From NCBI GenBank assembly GCA_031291755.1, contig JARLIK010000035.1, positions 1 through 64,000 on the forward strand: a stretch of DNA of 64,000 nt. The letters are read 5' to 3'. Position 1 is the stretch's first letter. Every line of letters begins with the position of its first letter. Origin of the DNA: Acidocella sp. (lineage in GTDB: Bacteria; Pseudomonadota; Alphaproteobacteria; Acetobacterales; Acetobacteraceae). Below are positions 50,728 to 62,121 of this stretch, piece by piece. Made by a program: the position numbers and the translations under genes. Below the pieces are notes generated by a model that searched no databases, was not told the DNA's origin, and was given only the letters and a program-made list of their open reading frames with translations.

Positions 50728-50801
50728 GATCAGACCGACACGGCTTGAGGTTGGACCGTCCTGCGGTTCAACGGCGCCGTAAAGTTGATCGGCAGAAACA
50801 T

Positions 50802-51647
50802 CTAGCCACCGCGCCGATGAATAAAGGCCAGACGCTCAAACAAATGAACATCCTGCTCGTTCTTCAACAACGCGCCATGCAACGGCGGGATCAATTTCGC
50901 CGCCGCTTTTTCGCGCAGCACCTCCGGCCCAATATCCTCAGCCATCAGCAATTTCAGCCAATCCAAAAACTCCGAAGTCGAAGGCCGCTTCTTCAACCCC
51001 GGCAATTCGCGCAACTCATAAAACGCCGTCAACGCCTCGCGCAGCAACAGCGACTTCATGCCCGGATAATGCACCTCCACAATCCGCTCCATCGTCTCGC
51101 GGTCCGGGAATTTGATGTAATGGAAAAAACACCGGCGCAAAAACGCATCCGGCAATTCCTTCTCATTATTTGACGTAATGATTATCACCGGCCGCTGCTT
51201 GGCCTTGATCGTCTGGCGCGTCTCGTAAACAAAAAACTCCATCCTATCGAGTTCCAGCAGCAAATCATTCGGAAACTCAATATCCGCCTTATCAATCTCA
51301 TCAATCAACAAAACCGGCGCGATCTCAGCCTCAAACGCATCCCACAACTTGCCGTGAATAATATAATTGCCAATGTCATGCACCCGCGCATCGCCCAACT
51401 GGCTATCACGCAACCGGGACACCGCATCATACTCATACAAACCCTGCTGCGCCTTGGTGGTGGATTTTATATGCCAGGAAATCAAATCCTTCCCCAACGC
51501 CCGCGCCACCTCCTGTGCCAGCACCGTCTTGCCCGTTCCAGGCTCACCCTTAATCAACAACGGCCGTTGCAAAGCCACCGCCGCATTCACCGCAACCTTC
51601 AAATCCTCAGTCGCCACAAATGACGATGTACCCTCAAACCGTGCCAA
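50802..51647 (-). CDS. MoxR-family AAA+ ATPase
   Basis: The protein is 281 residues from TTG 51647, chosen because AGGGGAG lies six bases upstream; TTG 51671 would add eight residues and begins inside the adjacent hairpin element. Walker A is KGEPGTGKTVLAQE, Walker B VLLIDEIDKADIEFPNDLLLELDRMEF, and sensor 1 is IIITSNNEKELPDAFLRRC. MoxR ATPases work with VWA proteins, and the VWA gene is 74 bases downstream. The sodB gene lies upstream beyond a large structured repeat. Confidence 0.92.
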   Translation of the reverse strand: MARFEGTSSFVATEDLKVAVNAAVALQRPLLIKGEPGTGKTVLAQEVARALGKDLISWHIKSTTKAQQGLYEYDAVSRLRDSQLGDARVHDIGNYIIHGKLWDAFEAEIAPVLLIDEIDKADIEFPNDLLLELDRMEFFVYETRQTIKAKQRPVIIITSNNEKELPDAFLRRCFFHYIKFPDRETMERIVEVHYPGMKSLLLREALTAFYELRELPGLKKRPSTSEFLDWLKLLMAEDIGPEVLREKAAAKLIPPLHGALLKNEQDVHLFERLAFIHRRGG

Positions 51648-51669
51648 AACGCGCTCCCCTAAGTTAGCC

Positions 51670-51862
51670 AAGGCCAGGGGCTCTGCCCCTGGACCCCGCC
51701 AAAGGCTGAGCCTTTGGAAACCAATAGTAAAGGGTTAGAAAAGGGGACCACGCCTAGGTGTTTCAACACCAATGAGTGGTCCCCTTTTCTAACCCCTAAT
51801 AGGTTCTAAGGGCTAAGCCCTTAGTGGGGGTCTAGGGGGCAAAGCCCCCTAACCTTGGCCTT
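51670..51862. repeat. 193-bp mirror-symmetric element of five nested hairpins
   Basis: This fills the sodB-moxR gap. The central hairpin has perfect 20-bp arms (51732-51751 and 51776-51795) around a 24-base loop that itself holds a small hairpin. Four flanking hairpins each have an 8-bp stem and a three-base loop: 51674-51692, 51699-51717, 51806-51824 and 51833-51851. The outer pair mirrors the other outer, and the inner mirrors the inner, including AAGGCCA/TGGCCTT-like ends. Stem sequences differ between mirror partners by paired changes, so base pairing is preserved. It resembles a MITE or structured intergenic repeat. Confidence 0.8.
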
Positions 51863-51865
51863 ACT

Positions 51866-52474
51866 TTAGGCCGCCTTGAGTGCGGCTTCGGCGTATTCGT
51901 AGTTGGCGAGGTTATCGATCCAGTTGGTCAGGTAGTCCGGGCGGCGGTTGCGGAAGTCGAGGTAGTAGGAGTGTTCCCATACGTCGATGCCGAGCAGGGC
52001 TTTGCCTTCGCCGGTGGCGAGCGGGTTGGAGCCGTTCGGGGTTTTGGTGATTTTCAGTTTGCCGTCGGGGCTAAGAACAAGCCAGGCCCAGCCGGAGCCG
52101 AACTGGCCGATGCCGGCGGCTTTGAAGGCGTCCTTGAAGGCGGCGACGGTGCCGAAATCGGCGGTGATTTTGGCTTCGAGGGCACCGGGGATTTTGCCGC
52201 CGGTGGGGCTCATGTTTTGCCAGAACAGAATATGGTTCCAATGCTGGCCGGCGTTGTTGAACACCGGTGCGAGGTCAGGCTTGCCGTGCGAGAAGGCGAC
52301 GATTTCTTCGAGGGTTTTGCCCTTCAGCTCATCGTTCTTTTCAACGAAGCCATTGAGCGCCGTTACGTAAGCCTGGTGGTGCTTGCCGTGGTGCAGTTCC
52401 AGGGTTTCCTGGCACATGCCCTTCGAGGCGAGGGCGGAGGCAGCGTAGGGGAGGGTGGGGAGTTCGAAAGCCAT
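51866..52474 (-). CDS. sodB: Superoxide dismutase, iron type
   Basis: The 202-residue enzyme has metal ligands in LELHHGKHH (His28), QHWNHILFW, and DVWEHSYYLDF (Asp and His). The Gln in NNAGQHWNH at the position that in manganese enzymes is Gly supports the iron type. It removes cytoplasmic superoxide. AAGGAGA precedes the ATG. The stop lies three bases from a large hairpin element that probably ends its transcript. Confidence 0.95.
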   Translation of the reverse strand: MAFELPTLPYAASALASKGMCQETLELHHGKHHQAYVTALNGFVEKNDELKGKTLEEIVAFSHGKPDLAPVFNNAGQHWNHILFWQNMSPTGGKIPGALEAKITADFGTVAAFKDAFKAAGIGQFGSGWAWLVLSPDGKLKITKTPNGSNPLATGEGKALLGIDVWEHSYYLDFRNRRPDYLTNWIDNLANYEYAEAALKAA

Positions 52475-52534
52475 CGGGCGGGTCTCCTTGCGTTGAGGTT
52501 TTATTTCGTCGTGATGAGTAGCTATGGACTGTGC

Positions 52535-54240
<1,706 letters not shown>

Positions 54241-54288
54241 TTACGATTTGTCGCGCCAGATTTGGCGATAGGCTGATAAGAACCTGCC

Positions 54289-55092
54289 ATGATCCGTATG
54301 ATTTGCCTGCTGCTATTGCTGCCCACGCTGGCCTTTGCAGCGCCCTTGCATGTTGTGATCCCCGAATCCGGCGGTCTGCAGTTGCAGGCCAAATTGTTTT
54401 TGCCCTCAGGCGCCATCACGGGGCCCGCTATTGTGGCCCTGCATGGTTGCGCCGGGCCCTGGCCCCGGCGCGATGACAATTGGGCGCGACTCATGGCCGC
54501 CCAGGGCCATGCTGTATTACTGCCGGATAGTTTCGGCTCACGCGGGTTGAAATCCCAGTGCAAGCTCTCCACCCATGGCGCGGATGCTTACGGTCCCAGG
54601 CGCGCCGATGCGCTGGCGGCGGCGGCTTGGCTACAAGCCCAAAAATTTGCCCCGAAAGGCGGTGTTTTTCTGCTCGGCTGGTCGGATGGCGGAACCACCG
54701 TGCTGGCCAGCATTGCCGCCGCGCCGGATTTGCCGAAAGGGCTGATCAGGGGCGCGGTGGCGTTCTATCCAGCCTGCAGCCGCACCTCGAAAATCCTAAA
54801 GTGGCACAATGCGGTCCCGTTGCTGATTTTGATGGGGGCCTCCGATGATTGGACTCCGCCGGCCCCCTGTCAGGCCCTGGCGGCCAAAAATCGCGGCATT
54901 ACCATCCGGCTGTTCCCCGGTGCCTACCATGATTTCGACGCGCCAAACGACCCGGTGCACGTCATCAGCGGCCTGCCTTACACAAAATTTGGCAACGGCC
55001 AGGTGCACGCCGGCGAGAATTTGGCGGCGCGGGCTCAGTCGCTGCGCATGGTCCCGGCGTTTTTTGCCAGTCTGCCATCGCTCCCGCCCTGA
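54289..55092 (+). CDS. Secreted dienelactone hydrolase-like alpha/beta-hydrolase
   Basis: The 267-residue protein has a Sec signal peptide (MICLLLLLPTLAFA, cleaved after AFA). The catalytic triad is suggested by Ser in LGWSDGGTT, Asp in MGASDDWTPP and His in AYHDFDAP, typical of the dienelactone hydrolase clan. An oxyanion region LHGCAGPW precedes it. The substrate is unknown; secretion points to periplasmic ester cleavage. It is divergent from hemB across 66 bases. Confidence 0.85.
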   Translation: MIRMICLLLLLPTLAFAAPLHVVIPESGGLQLQAKLFLPSGAITGPAIVALHGCAGPWPRRDDNWARLMAAQGHAVLLPDSFGSRGLKSQCKLSTHGADAYGPRRADALAAAAWLQAQKFAPKGGVFLLGWSDGGTTVLASIAAAPDLPKGLIRGAVAFYPACSRTSKILKWHNAVPLLILMGASDDWTPPAPCQALAAKNRGITIRLFPGAYHDFDAPNDPVHVISGLPYTKFGNGQVHAGENLAARAQSLRMVPAFFASLPSLPP

Positions 55093-55137
55093 TTTACCGT
55101 GGTTTCACAATGGCGACGCGCATGTTAAACCCCCCGC

Positions 55138-55590
55138 ATGACACGTTCTCTCATTGTGGCCATTGGCGCTGACCATGGCGGTGTATTGCTCAAAAACCGG
55201 TTGGCTGCGGTGCTGGCCGAAGCTGGCCATCAGGTGCTGGATTTCGGCACGGATGGCCCGGCAAGTGTTGACTACCCGGATTTCGCCCAGGCGGTCTGCG
55301 GTGCCATCACCCGCGCCGAGGCCGATTTAGGGGTTCTGGTGTGCGGCACCGGCATCGGCATGTCGATCGCCGCCAATCGCCACCCGGCCATCCGCTGCGC
55401 CTTGGTGCATGATGTCACCACCGCCCGGCTCACCCGCGCCCATAACGATGCCAATGTCATCGCCATGGGAGCCAGAATCATTGGCGAGGAAGTGGCGTTG
55501 GATATTCTCAACGCCTTTCTCACCACCAAATACGAAGGCGGGCGGCATGACCGCCGGATTGCCAAACTAAACCTCGAAAGCGCGGAATAA
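55138..55590 (+). CDS. rpiB: Ribose-5-phosphate isomerase B
   Basis: The 150-residue enzyme has [14 protein letters not shown] at the N-terminus, the catalytic Cys in [16 protein letters not shown] (near residue 70), and [19 protein letters not shown]. It interconverts ribose 5-phosphate and ribulose 5-phosphate. It lies four bases before glyA, a frequent alphaproteobacterial arrangement; ribulose 5-phosphate is also a riboflavin precursor used by the rib genes downstream. Confidence 0.96.
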   Translation: MTRSLIVAIGADHGGVLLKNRLAAVLAEAGHQVLDFGTDGPASVDYPDFAQAVCGAITRAEADLGVLVCGTGIGMSIAANRHPAIRCALVHDVTTARLTRAHNDANVIAMGARIIGEEVALDILNAFLTTKYEGGRHDRRIAKLNLESAE

Positions 55591-55594
55591 ATTC

Positions 55595-56893
55595 ATGAAC
55601 GACGCCAATCTCTCGCCCAGCTACGACCGGTTTTTCACCGCCCCCCTCGCGGAGACGGACCCCGAGCTGGCCGGCATTCTGCGCCAGGAACTTACCCGCG
55701 AGCAGGATGGTATCGAGCTTATCGCCTCGGAAAACATCGTCTCGGCTGCGGTGATGGAAGCGCAAGGCTCGGTGCTGACCAACAAATACGCTGAAGGCTA
55801 CCCCGGCAAACGCTATTATGGCGGCTGCGGCCCGGCGGATCTGGCTGAGACTTTGGCGATTGAACGCGCTAAGAAACTCTTTGACGCTGGATACGCCAAT
55901 GTGCAGCCCAATTCCGGCAGCCAGGCCAACCAGTCGGTGTTTCTGGCGTTGCTGAACGCGGGCGATACGATTCTGGGCATGTCACTCGCCGCTGGCGGGC
56001 ATTTAACCCATGGTGCCGCGCCCAATCTATCCGGCAAATGGTTCAAGCCGGTGCAATATGGCGTGCGCAAGGACGACGGCCTGATTGATTATGATGAAGT
56101 CGCCGCGCTGGCCCATGAACATAAGCCCAAACTTATCATTGCTGGTGGCTCGGCCTACCCACGCTTCATCGATTTCGCAAAATTCCGTGCCATTGCCGAT
56201 GAAGTCGGCGCGTTTTTCATGGTCGATATGGCGCATTTCGCCGGCCTGGTGGCGGCGGGCATTTATCCATCGCCGCTGCCGCATGCGCATGTGGTCACCA
56301 CCACCACGCATAAAACCCTGCGTGGCCCGCGCGGCGGCATGGTGCTGACCAACCATGAGGATATCGCCAAAAAAATCAATTCCGCCATCTTCCCCGGCCT
56401 GCAAGGCGGCCCGCTGATGCATGTCATCGCCGCCAAGGCGGTGGCATTCGGCGAGGCGCTGCGCCCGGATTTCCGCACCTATCAGAAGGCCGTGGTTGAA
56501 AACGCCAAGGCGCTGTCTGAAACCTTGGTGGAGCAGGGCCTAGCGATCGTCACCGGCGGCACTGACAGTCATTTGTTGCTGGTTGATCTGCGGCCCAAGA
56601 ACGTCACCGGCAAGGCGGCGGAAGCCAGCCTCGAGCGCGCTCACATGACCGCCAACAAGAATGCGATTCCGTTCGACCCGCAAAAGCCGTTCATCACCTC
56701 TGGCATTCGCCTCGGCACCCCCGCCGCCACCACGCGCGGTTTTGGCGTCGCCGAATTCCGTGAAGTGGGCTTGATGATCGGCGAAGTGCTAGATGGTTTG
56801 AGCAAATCCAACGATGGCGCGAACGACACCATCGAGCAGGCGGTTGGCGCCCGGGCAAAGGCGCTATGCGCCCGCTTCCCGATCTACAGGTAA
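55595..56893 (+). CDS. glyA: Serine hydroxymethyltransferase
   Basis: The 432-residue PLP enzyme interconverts serine and glycine with tetrahydrofolate. [38 protein letters not shown] is the N-terminal signature; the PLP lysine is in [16 protein letters not shown] (near residue 233). The C-terminal [14 protein letters not shown] motif is conserved. It sits between rpiB and nrdR in a compact operon. Confidence 0.98.
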   Translation: MNDANLSPSYDRFFTAPLAETDPELAGILRQELTREQDGIELIASENIVSAAVMEAQGSVLTNKYAEGYPGKRYYGGCGPADLAETLAIERAKKLFDAGYANVQPNSGSQANQSVFLALLNAGDTILGMSLAAGGHLTHGAAPNLSGKWFKPVQYGVRKDDGLIDYDEVAALAHEHKPKLIIAGGSAYPRFIDFAKFRAIADEVGAFFMVDMAHFAGLVAAGIYPSPLPHAHVVTTTTHKTLRGPRGGMVLTNHEDIAKKINSAIFPGLQGGPLMHVIAAKAVAFGEALRPDFRTYQKAVVENAKALSETLVEQGLAIVTGGTDSHLLLVDLRPKNVTGKAAEASLERAHMTANKNAIPFDPQKPFITSGIRLGTPAATTRGFGVAEFREVGLMIGEVLDGLSKSNDGANDTIEQAVGARAKALCARFPIYR

Positions 56894-56901
56894 TTTAAAA
56901 A

Positions 56902-57378
56902 ATGCGTTGCCCCTTCTGTGGCGAAGCTGACACCCAGGTAAAGGACAGCCGGCCCACTGAAGATGGCAGCGCCATCCGGCGGCGGCGTTTTTGCAGCGTG
57001 TGTAGCCAGCGTTTCACCACCATCGAGCGCGTGCAGTTGCGTGAGCTGACCGTGGTGAAGTCCGACCAGCGCCGGGTGGCGTTTGATCGTGATAAGCTGG
57101 CGCGTTCGGTGCGTATCGCGTTGCGTAAAAGGCCGGTCGATGATGAGCGCATTGAGCGGATCGTCAATGGCATCGTGCGGCAGTTGGAAGCCAGCGGCGA
57201 GCCTGATGTAAAATCCACTGAAATCGGTGAGCGAGTGATGGAGACGCTAAAGGAAGTGGATACCGTCGCCTATGTCCGCTTCGCCTCGGTGTACCGCGAC
57301 TTCCGCGAGGCCAAGGATTTTGAGATGTTTCTGGATTTGATGACACCAACATCCAAGCCGGATGCTCCCAGTGAGTGA
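56902..57378 (+). CDS. nrdR: Transcriptional repressor NrdR
   Basis: The 158-residue protein has the zinc ribbon [17 protein letters not shown] with [14 protein letters not shown] (four Cys), then an ATP-cone domain ([43 protein letters not shown]). It represses ribonucleotide reductase genes when dATP is bound. Being eight bases after glyA and overlapping ribD by 17 bases, it is co-transcribed with both. Confidence 0.97.
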   Translation: MRCPFCGEADTQVKDSRPTEDGSAIRRRRFCSVCSQRFTTIERVQLRELTVVKSDQRRVAFDRDKLARSVRIALRKRPVDDERIERIVNGIVRQLEASGEPDVKSTEIGERVMETLKEVDTVAYVRFASVYRDFREAKDFEMFLDLMTPTSKPDAPSE

Positions 57379-58465
57379 TGAAGCCTTCATGCGGGCAGCC
57401 TTGGCGCTGGCCCGCCGTGGCCTGGGTGAAACCGCGCCGAACCCGTCGGTTGGCTGCGTAATTGTGAAGGATGGCCGGGTGATTGGCCGTGGCCGCACCC
57501 AAAGTGGCGGCCGTCCTCACGCTGAAACTGAAGCCCTGCAAGCGGTGGGTGCAGCGGCGCGGGGCGCTACGGCTTATGTGACTCTGGAGCCTTGCTCACA
57601 TACCGGTAAAACCCCGCCCTGTGCATCGGCGCTGGTGGAAGCGGGGATCGCCCGTGTGGTGATAGGCACGCTGGACCCCAACCCGAAGGTGAACGGCCAA
57701 GGCGTGATGATGTTGCGCGAGGCCGGCGTGCAGGTAACTGAAAATTGTCTGCCTAAAGAATCCCAAGCCGTTATCAGTGGCTTTTTAAAAGTGATCGAAA
57801 CGGGCCGGCCCCTGCTGCGGCTGAAACTGGCCTCCACACTGGATGGCCGGATCGCCACCAAAACGCGGGAGAGCCAATGGCTAACCGGCGAGCCCGCCCG
57901 CCGCGCCGCCCATGCCATTCGTGGCCGCCATGATGCCGTGCTGGTCGGCGTCGGCACGGTTTTGGCTGATGACCCGGAATTAAATTGCCGCATTGAGGGT
58001 TTCCGCACCGCGCCTTTGGTGCGCATCGTCGTGGATAGCCATTTGCGCACCCCGCTGATGAGCAAACTGGTGCGCAACGCCATGGTTGAGCCTGTTTGGA
58101 TTTTACATCGTGACGGCGCGGATGCGTCCCGCAAACGTGCGCTGGAACAGGCCGGGGTAAAGTTATTCAACCTTCCCGGCTGCGCCGCCGGGGTTGATTT
58201 GCCGGAGGCCATGAAATTACTTGCCAAACTGGGCCTCACGCGCATTTTGGTTGAAGGCGGCGGCACCATTGCAGCCGGGCTGCTGCGCGACCATCTGGTG
58301 GACAGGCTGGCCTGGTTTCATGCCCCCGCCATTATCGGCGGCGACGGCTGGCCCTCAACGCAGGGGTTTGGAATCATGAAGCTGGCGGATATGCCGCGTT
58401 TTGTGCCGGTGTCGCAGGAGCGTCTGGGTGATGATATGTTGAGTACCTTCAGGGTGGCGGCTTAA
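57362..58465 (+). CDS. ribD: Bifunctional diaminohydroxyphosphoribosylaminopyrimidine deaminase/reductase RibD
   Basis: The 367-residue enzyme has the N-terminal zinc deaminase domain ([10 protein letters not shown] and [12 protein letters not shown]) and the C-terminal NADPH reductase ([39 protein letters not shown]). It performs the second and third steps of riboflavin synthesis. ATG 57362 lies inside nrdR; GTG 57371 is an alternative. It ends in a TAATG overlap with ribE. Confidence 0.96.
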   Translation: MLPVSDEAFMRAALALARRGLGETAPNPSVGCVIVKDGRVIGRGRTQSGGRPHAETEALQAVGAAARGATAYVTLEPCSHTGKTPPCASALVEAGIARVVIGTLDPNPKVNGQGVMMLREAGVQVTENCLPKESQAVISGFLKVIETGRPLLRLKLASTLDGRIATKTRESQWLTGEPARRAAHAIRGRHDAVLVGVGTVLADDPELNCRIEGFRTAPLVRIVVDSHLRTPLMSKLVRNAMVEPVWILHRDGADASRKRALEQAGVKLFNLPGCAAGVDLPEAMKLLAKLGLTRILVEGGGTIAAGLLRDHLVDRLAWFHAPAIIGGDGWPSTQGFGIMKLADMPRFVPVSQERLGDDMLSTFRVAA

Positions 58466-59076
58466 TGTTTACCGGCTTGATCACCGGCGTTGGCACCGTG
58501 CGCGAGGTTCTGCCGATCGGGCAGGGCAGGGACGCCCGTTTCATCATTGCCGTGCCGCCGACGAGCGAATGGGCGGGCATTGGCGCCGTGAAACTCGGCG
58601 CCTCCATCGCCTGCTCGGGTTGCTGTTTGACCGTGATTGAGCGCGGCGATGATTGGTTTGCTGTTGAAGTTTCCTCAGAATCACTGAGATTAACCACGTT
58701 GGGTGCCTGGCAGCCGGGTACCAAAATTAACCTTGAAGGTTCTTTAAAATTAGGCGACGAGCTCGGTGGGCATCTGGTTTCCGGCCATGTCGATGGTTTG
58801 GCCGAGGTGATTGAAAAGACCCCTGAACATGGCTCGACCCGCTGGCGTTTTGAACTGCCGGTGGCGCTGGCAAAATTTGTAGCCCCCAAGGGAAGTATTG
58901 CCATCAACGGTGTTTCGCTGACAGTAAACGAGGTTGATGGCGTGTGCTTTGGCGTCAACATCATTCCCCACACCGCGCTGCATACCAACTTTGCAACGCT
59001 GGCGGTTGGCGACAAGGTGAATATTGAAATTGACATGCTGGCCCGCTATGTCGCGCGGCTTAGGGAGTTTGCTTGA
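58465..59076 (+). CDS. ribE: Riboflavin synthase alpha subunit
   Basis: The 203-residue protein consists of two similar barrels: [14 protein letters not shown] with GASIACSGCCLTVIE in the first, and HLVSGHVDGLAEVIE with GSIAINGVSLTVNEVDG in the second. It dismutates two 6,7-dimethyl-8-ribityllumazine molecules to riboflavin. Its stop overlaps the TTG start of ribBA. Confidence 0.97.
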   Translation: MFTGLITGVGTVREVLPIGQGRDARFIIAVPPTSEWAGIGAVKLGASIACSGCCLTVIERGDDWFAVEVSSESLRLTTLGAWQPGTKINLEGSLKLGDELGGHLVSGHVDGLAEVIEKTPEHGSTRWRFELPVALAKFVAPKGSIAINGVSLTVNEVDGVCFGVNIIPHTALHTNFATLAVGDKVNIEIDMLARYVARLREFA

Positions 59077-60212
59077 CTATGGATGGCATGAAAACCTCAA
59101 CGCTGCGAGACTATATTTCGTCGGCTGCCGAAATCATCGAAGAAGCACGTGCTGGCCGGATATTTATTCTGGTCGATGACGAGGACCGCGAAAATGAAGG
59201 CGACCTGGTAATTCCAGCGCAATTTGCAACACCCGATGCGATTAATTTCATGGCAAAGCATGCGCGCGGTTTGATCTGCCTCGCGATGACCAAAGGCCGT
59301 TGCGAACGCCTCGGGCTGCCGTTGATGAGCCAATCAAACAGCTCACGTCATGAAACCGCATTCACTGTGTCGATCGAAGCCCGAGAGGGCGTGACCACCG
59401 GCATTTCCGCGGCGGACCGTGCCCGCACGGTTGCGGTGGCGATCAACCCGGAGTTGGGCCGTGACGATATCGTCACACCCGGCCATGTATTTCCGCTGAT
59501 GGCGCGTGAGGGCGGCACGCTGGTAAGGGCTGGTCATACGGAAGCTGCGGTTGATATCGCAAGGCTGGCGGGATTGATCCCCGCAGGCGTGATCTGCGAA
59601 ATTATGAATGATGACGGCACGATGGCGCGTCTGCCCGACCTCATCGCTTTCGCGCAGCGCCATAATCTCAAACTTGGTACTATTGCTGACCTCATCGCGC
59701 ATCGTGGCCGCACTGAAAAACTGGTGAAGCGCAAGGAATCCGGCATCGTCTCAGACGGCCACGGGGGCACCTGGCGGATGATTGCGTTTGAGGATTCAAT
59801 TGAAAAAATTGAGCATCTGGCTTTGGTGAAAGGTGACATCTCATCACCGGCACCGGCGCTGGTGCGGATGCATGCAATTGATTCCATCGGCGATATTCTC
59901 GGCGGCACGCATCTCGCTACCTTGCAGGGCGCGATGGCACAAATCCGCGAGGCGGAACGTGGTGTGGTGGTGCTGATCCGGGAATCCAAACTCGATGCCG
60001 TATCATCGCGCATCCGGCAGTTGAGCAATGGTATGCGGCCAGCACCGGCATTGCGGGACTATGGGGTGGGTGCGCAAATTCTTACCGACCTCGGCATCAA
60101 GGATATGATTTTGCTTTCCAACCACAAGCGCACCATCATTGGTCTTGAAGGCTATGGACTGAACATTGTTGAACAGCGCAATATTGCGGTGCCGGATATA
60201 AAAACTCCATGA
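59073..60212 (+). CDS. ribB: RibBA-type protein: DHBP synthase with degenerate GTP cyclohydrolase II domain
   Basis: The 379-residue protein starts at TTG 59073 (GGGAG five bases upstream) or ATG 59079. Residues about 12-210 are an intact 3,4-dihydroxy-2-butanone 4-phosphate synthase: [16 protein letters not shown], the [10 protein letters not shown] region and [17 protein letters not shown] with [11 protein letters not shown]. The C-terminal 170 residues align with GTP cyclohydrolase II ([36 protein letters not shown]), but contain no cysteine at all, so the three zinc ligands are lost, and the catalytic loop reads [18 protein letters not shown]. Only the RibB activity is expected; the remnant may be structural or regulatory. 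Confidence 0.93.
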   Translation: MTMDGMKTSTLRDYISSAAEIIEEARAGRIFILVDDEDRENEGDLVIPAQFATPDAINFMAKHARGLICLAMTKGRCERLGLPLMSQSNSSRHETAFTVSIEAREGVTTGISAADRARTVAVAINPELGRDDIVTPGHVFPLMAREGGTLVRAGHTEAAVDIARLAGLIPAGVICEIMNDDGTMARLPDLIAFAQRHNLKLGTIADLIAHRGRTEKLVKRKESGIVSDGHGGTWRMIAFEDSIEKIEHLALVKGDISSPAPALVRMHAIDSIGDILGGTHLATLQGAMAQIREAERGVVVLIRESKLDAVSSRIRQLSNGMRPAPALRDYGVGAQILTDLGIKDMILLSNHKRTIIGLEGYGLNIVEQRNIAVPDIKTP

Positions 60213-60691
60213 GCACAGCCGACGCTCAGTTACCTACCGCGCCAAATTTACCAGGTCTTGCGCCACATATCCTCATCATCAAGGCGCCATATTATACTGG
60301 TGTGGTGAATGGCATGGAGCAAGCGGCGCATGAAATTTTCAAGATTGTATCTGCTACAACCGAGACCGTTGAAGTTGCCGGCGCGTTTGAATTGCCGCAG
60401 GCGTTGCGCATCGCCCTGCGTGGCCGGAAAAAATTCGATGGTTTTATCGCGCTTGGTTGCGTGGTGCGTGGTGAGACCGACCATTACGAATTCATCTGCG
60501 CCAGCGCGATGGATGGGTTGATGCAGGTGGCCTTGCAATTTGGCATTTGCCTAGGCACAGCCTTGCTCACTGTTGATACATTAGCACAGGCCGAAGCAAG
60601 GTCGCGTGAAACTGGCTCCAATAAAGGTGCCGAAGCCGCCGTGGCGTGTCTGAAACAAATCGCGCTCGCGCGTACATTGGAAGCCGTATGA
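60209..60691 (+). CDS. ribH: 6,7-dimethyl-8-ribityllumazine synthase
   Basis: The 160-residue enzyme condenses the RibB and RibD products. Its motifs are GAFELPQALRIALRGRKKFDGFIALGCVVRGETDHYEFIC (containing the catalytic His) and GICLGTALLTVDTLAQAEARS. ATGA overlap with ribBA upstream and nusB downstream shows it is in the middle of one translational unit. Confidence 0.96.
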   Translation: MSTADAQLPTAPNLPGLAPHILIIKAPYYTGVVNGMEQAAHEIFKIVSATTETVEVAGAFELPQALRIALRGRKKFDGFIALGCVVRGETDHYEFICASAMDGLMQVALQFGICLGTALLTVDTLAQAEARSRETGSNKGAEAAVACLKQIALARTLEAV

Positions 60692-61176
60692 CTGAACATA
60701 ACAAACCGCGCCCGCGCACTCTCTCGCGTGTCGCCGCCGTGCAGGCGCTCTACCAGGCCGAGCAAGCCGCTCAGAGCCCCGAGACTGTGATCGACCAATT
60801 TGTGCGCCATCGCATCGGCAACATCCCAGGCCATGGCGGGCTCGATGACGGTCATCTGACTGAAGCACAAGTGCCGTTGTTCGCCCGCATTGTGCGCACC
60901 GCCACCGAGCAGCAGGATGTCATCGACAGCATGATTGTACAGGCCCTGCCGGAATCATGGCCGCTGGACCGCCTCGACCCGGTTCTGCGCGCGCTGCTGC
61001 GTGCCAGCGGCGCTGAGTTATGGATGTCCGATGGTCCGCCGGCGAAAGTGGTCATCAACGAATATCTTGACGTCGCGCACGGTTTTTTCGCCGGCGAGGA
61101 ATCGCGTTTAGCCAACGGCGTGCTTGACCGCGTGGCACATCTGCTGCGCCCGGCTGAATTCTCTCCCGCCGCCTGA
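60688..61176 (+). CDS. nusB: Transcription antitermination factor NusB
   Basis: The 162-residue helical protein starts at ATG 60688, overlapping the ribH stop. RTLSRVAAVQALYQAEQAA at the N-terminus and PAKVVINEYLDVAHGFFAGEESRLANGVLDRVAH at the C-terminus are NusB hallmarks. With NusE (S10) it binds boxA in rRNA leaders. ribH-nusB-thiL is a common order. Confidence 0.95.
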   Translation: MTEHNKPRPRTLSRVAAVQALYQAEQAAQSPETVIDQFVRHRIGNIPGHGGLDDGHLTEAQVPLFARIVRTATEQQDVIDSMIVQALPESWPLDRLDPVLRALLRASGAELWMSDGPPAKVVINEYLDVAHGFFAGEESRLANGVLDRVAHLLRPAEFSPAA

Positions 61177-61182
61177 AATGCC

Positions 61183-62121
61183 ATGGGCGATGAATTCTCC
61201 CGCATCGCCCGTTATTTAGCCCCGCTCGCCGGACCGGAAGGGCTGGGGCTAACCGACGATGCCGCATTATTCACGCCGCCTGCTGGACAGCAATTGGTTT
61301 TCACGACTGACCAAATGCTGGAAGGCGTGCATTTCATTCCTGGCGATCCACCATCGCTGATTGCGCGCAAATTATTGCGCCGCAACCTCTCTGACCTCGC
61401 GGCGATGGGGGCCACACCGCTCGGCTATTTGCTGACAACCGCGCTGCCATCTGGCACTGATGAAAGCTGGCTGGCAGCATTTGCCAATGGGCTGGCGCAA
61501 GACCAAACCGAATTCGGTATCAAGTTATTTGGTGGTGACAGCTCGTCATCGCTCTCCCATATCTCGTTAAGCGCGACGCTCATCGGTTATGTTACCCTCG
61601 GTGGGGCATTACGCCGCAATGGCGCCAAAGCCGGAGACGATATCTGGGTTACCGGCACGATCGGCGACGCGGCTTTGGGGCTTTTGGCCAGGTATGGAAA
61701 ACTGCAAGATTACTCAGGGTTTTTGGCCAACCGCTCGCTGCTGCCCATGCCCCGTATGGGTCTAAAACTGGCAGACATTGCGCATGCCGCCATCGATATT
61801 TCCGATGGCCTGGTGCAAGACCTCGGGCATATTTGCGAAGCCTCCCATCTCGCTGGTCACCTCCATGCGATGCTGGTGCCCACCTCGCCCGAGGCTGCCA
61901 TGTTTGGTGATGCCATGCTGGAAACCCGTTTGACCGGCGGTGATGATTACGAATTATTGCTGGCCGTCCCGCCGGATAAATCTGAAGCCTTACGTCTCGC
62001 CTGCGGTGATCTGCCGGTCACAAAAATCGGAAAATTTACCAACGGGCAGGCTGGTGTCACAACCCTTGACCAACACGGCCAGGAAATCAAATTTTTAAAA
62101 TCCGGCTGGCAGCATTTCTAG
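61183..62121 (+). CDS. thiL: Thiamine-monophosphate kinase
   Basis: The 312-residue enzyme phosphorylates thiamine monophosphate to the pyrophosphate cofactor. DDAALF near residue 23, VFTTDQMLEGVHFIP, LFGGDSSSS and IDISDGLVQDLGHI hold the metal and ATP ligands of the PurM-like fold; LTGGDDYELLLAVP is the C-terminal signature. It ends by a four-base overlap with the convergent short-chain dehydrogenase gene. Confidence 0.96.
   Translation: MGDEFSRIARYLAPLAGPEGLGLTDDAALFTPPAGQQLVFTTDQMLEGVHFIPGDPPSLIARKLLRRNLSDLAAMGATPLGYLLTTALPSGTDESWLAAFANGLAQDQTEFGIKLFGGDSSSSLSHISLSATLIGYVTLGGALRRNGAKAGDDIWVTGTIGDAALGLLARYGKLQDYSGFLANRSLLPMPRMGLKLADIAHAAIDISDGLVQDLGHICEASHLAGHLHAMLVPTSPEAAMFGDAMLETRLTGGDDYELLLAVPPDKSEALRLACGDLPVTKIGKFTNGQAGVTTLDQHGQEIKFLKSGWQHF

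Noticed and set aside
51971-52534. Long open frame joined to the NDUFAF6-like gene
   Set aside because: It is the complement of sodB; glycine-rich shadow sequence with no homology. Real protein similarity starts near 52535.
57340-57380. Possible FMN riboswitch before ribD
   Set aside because: nrdR and ribD overlap by 17 bases, leaving no leader; no FMN-element sequence was found elsewhere in the rib cluster.
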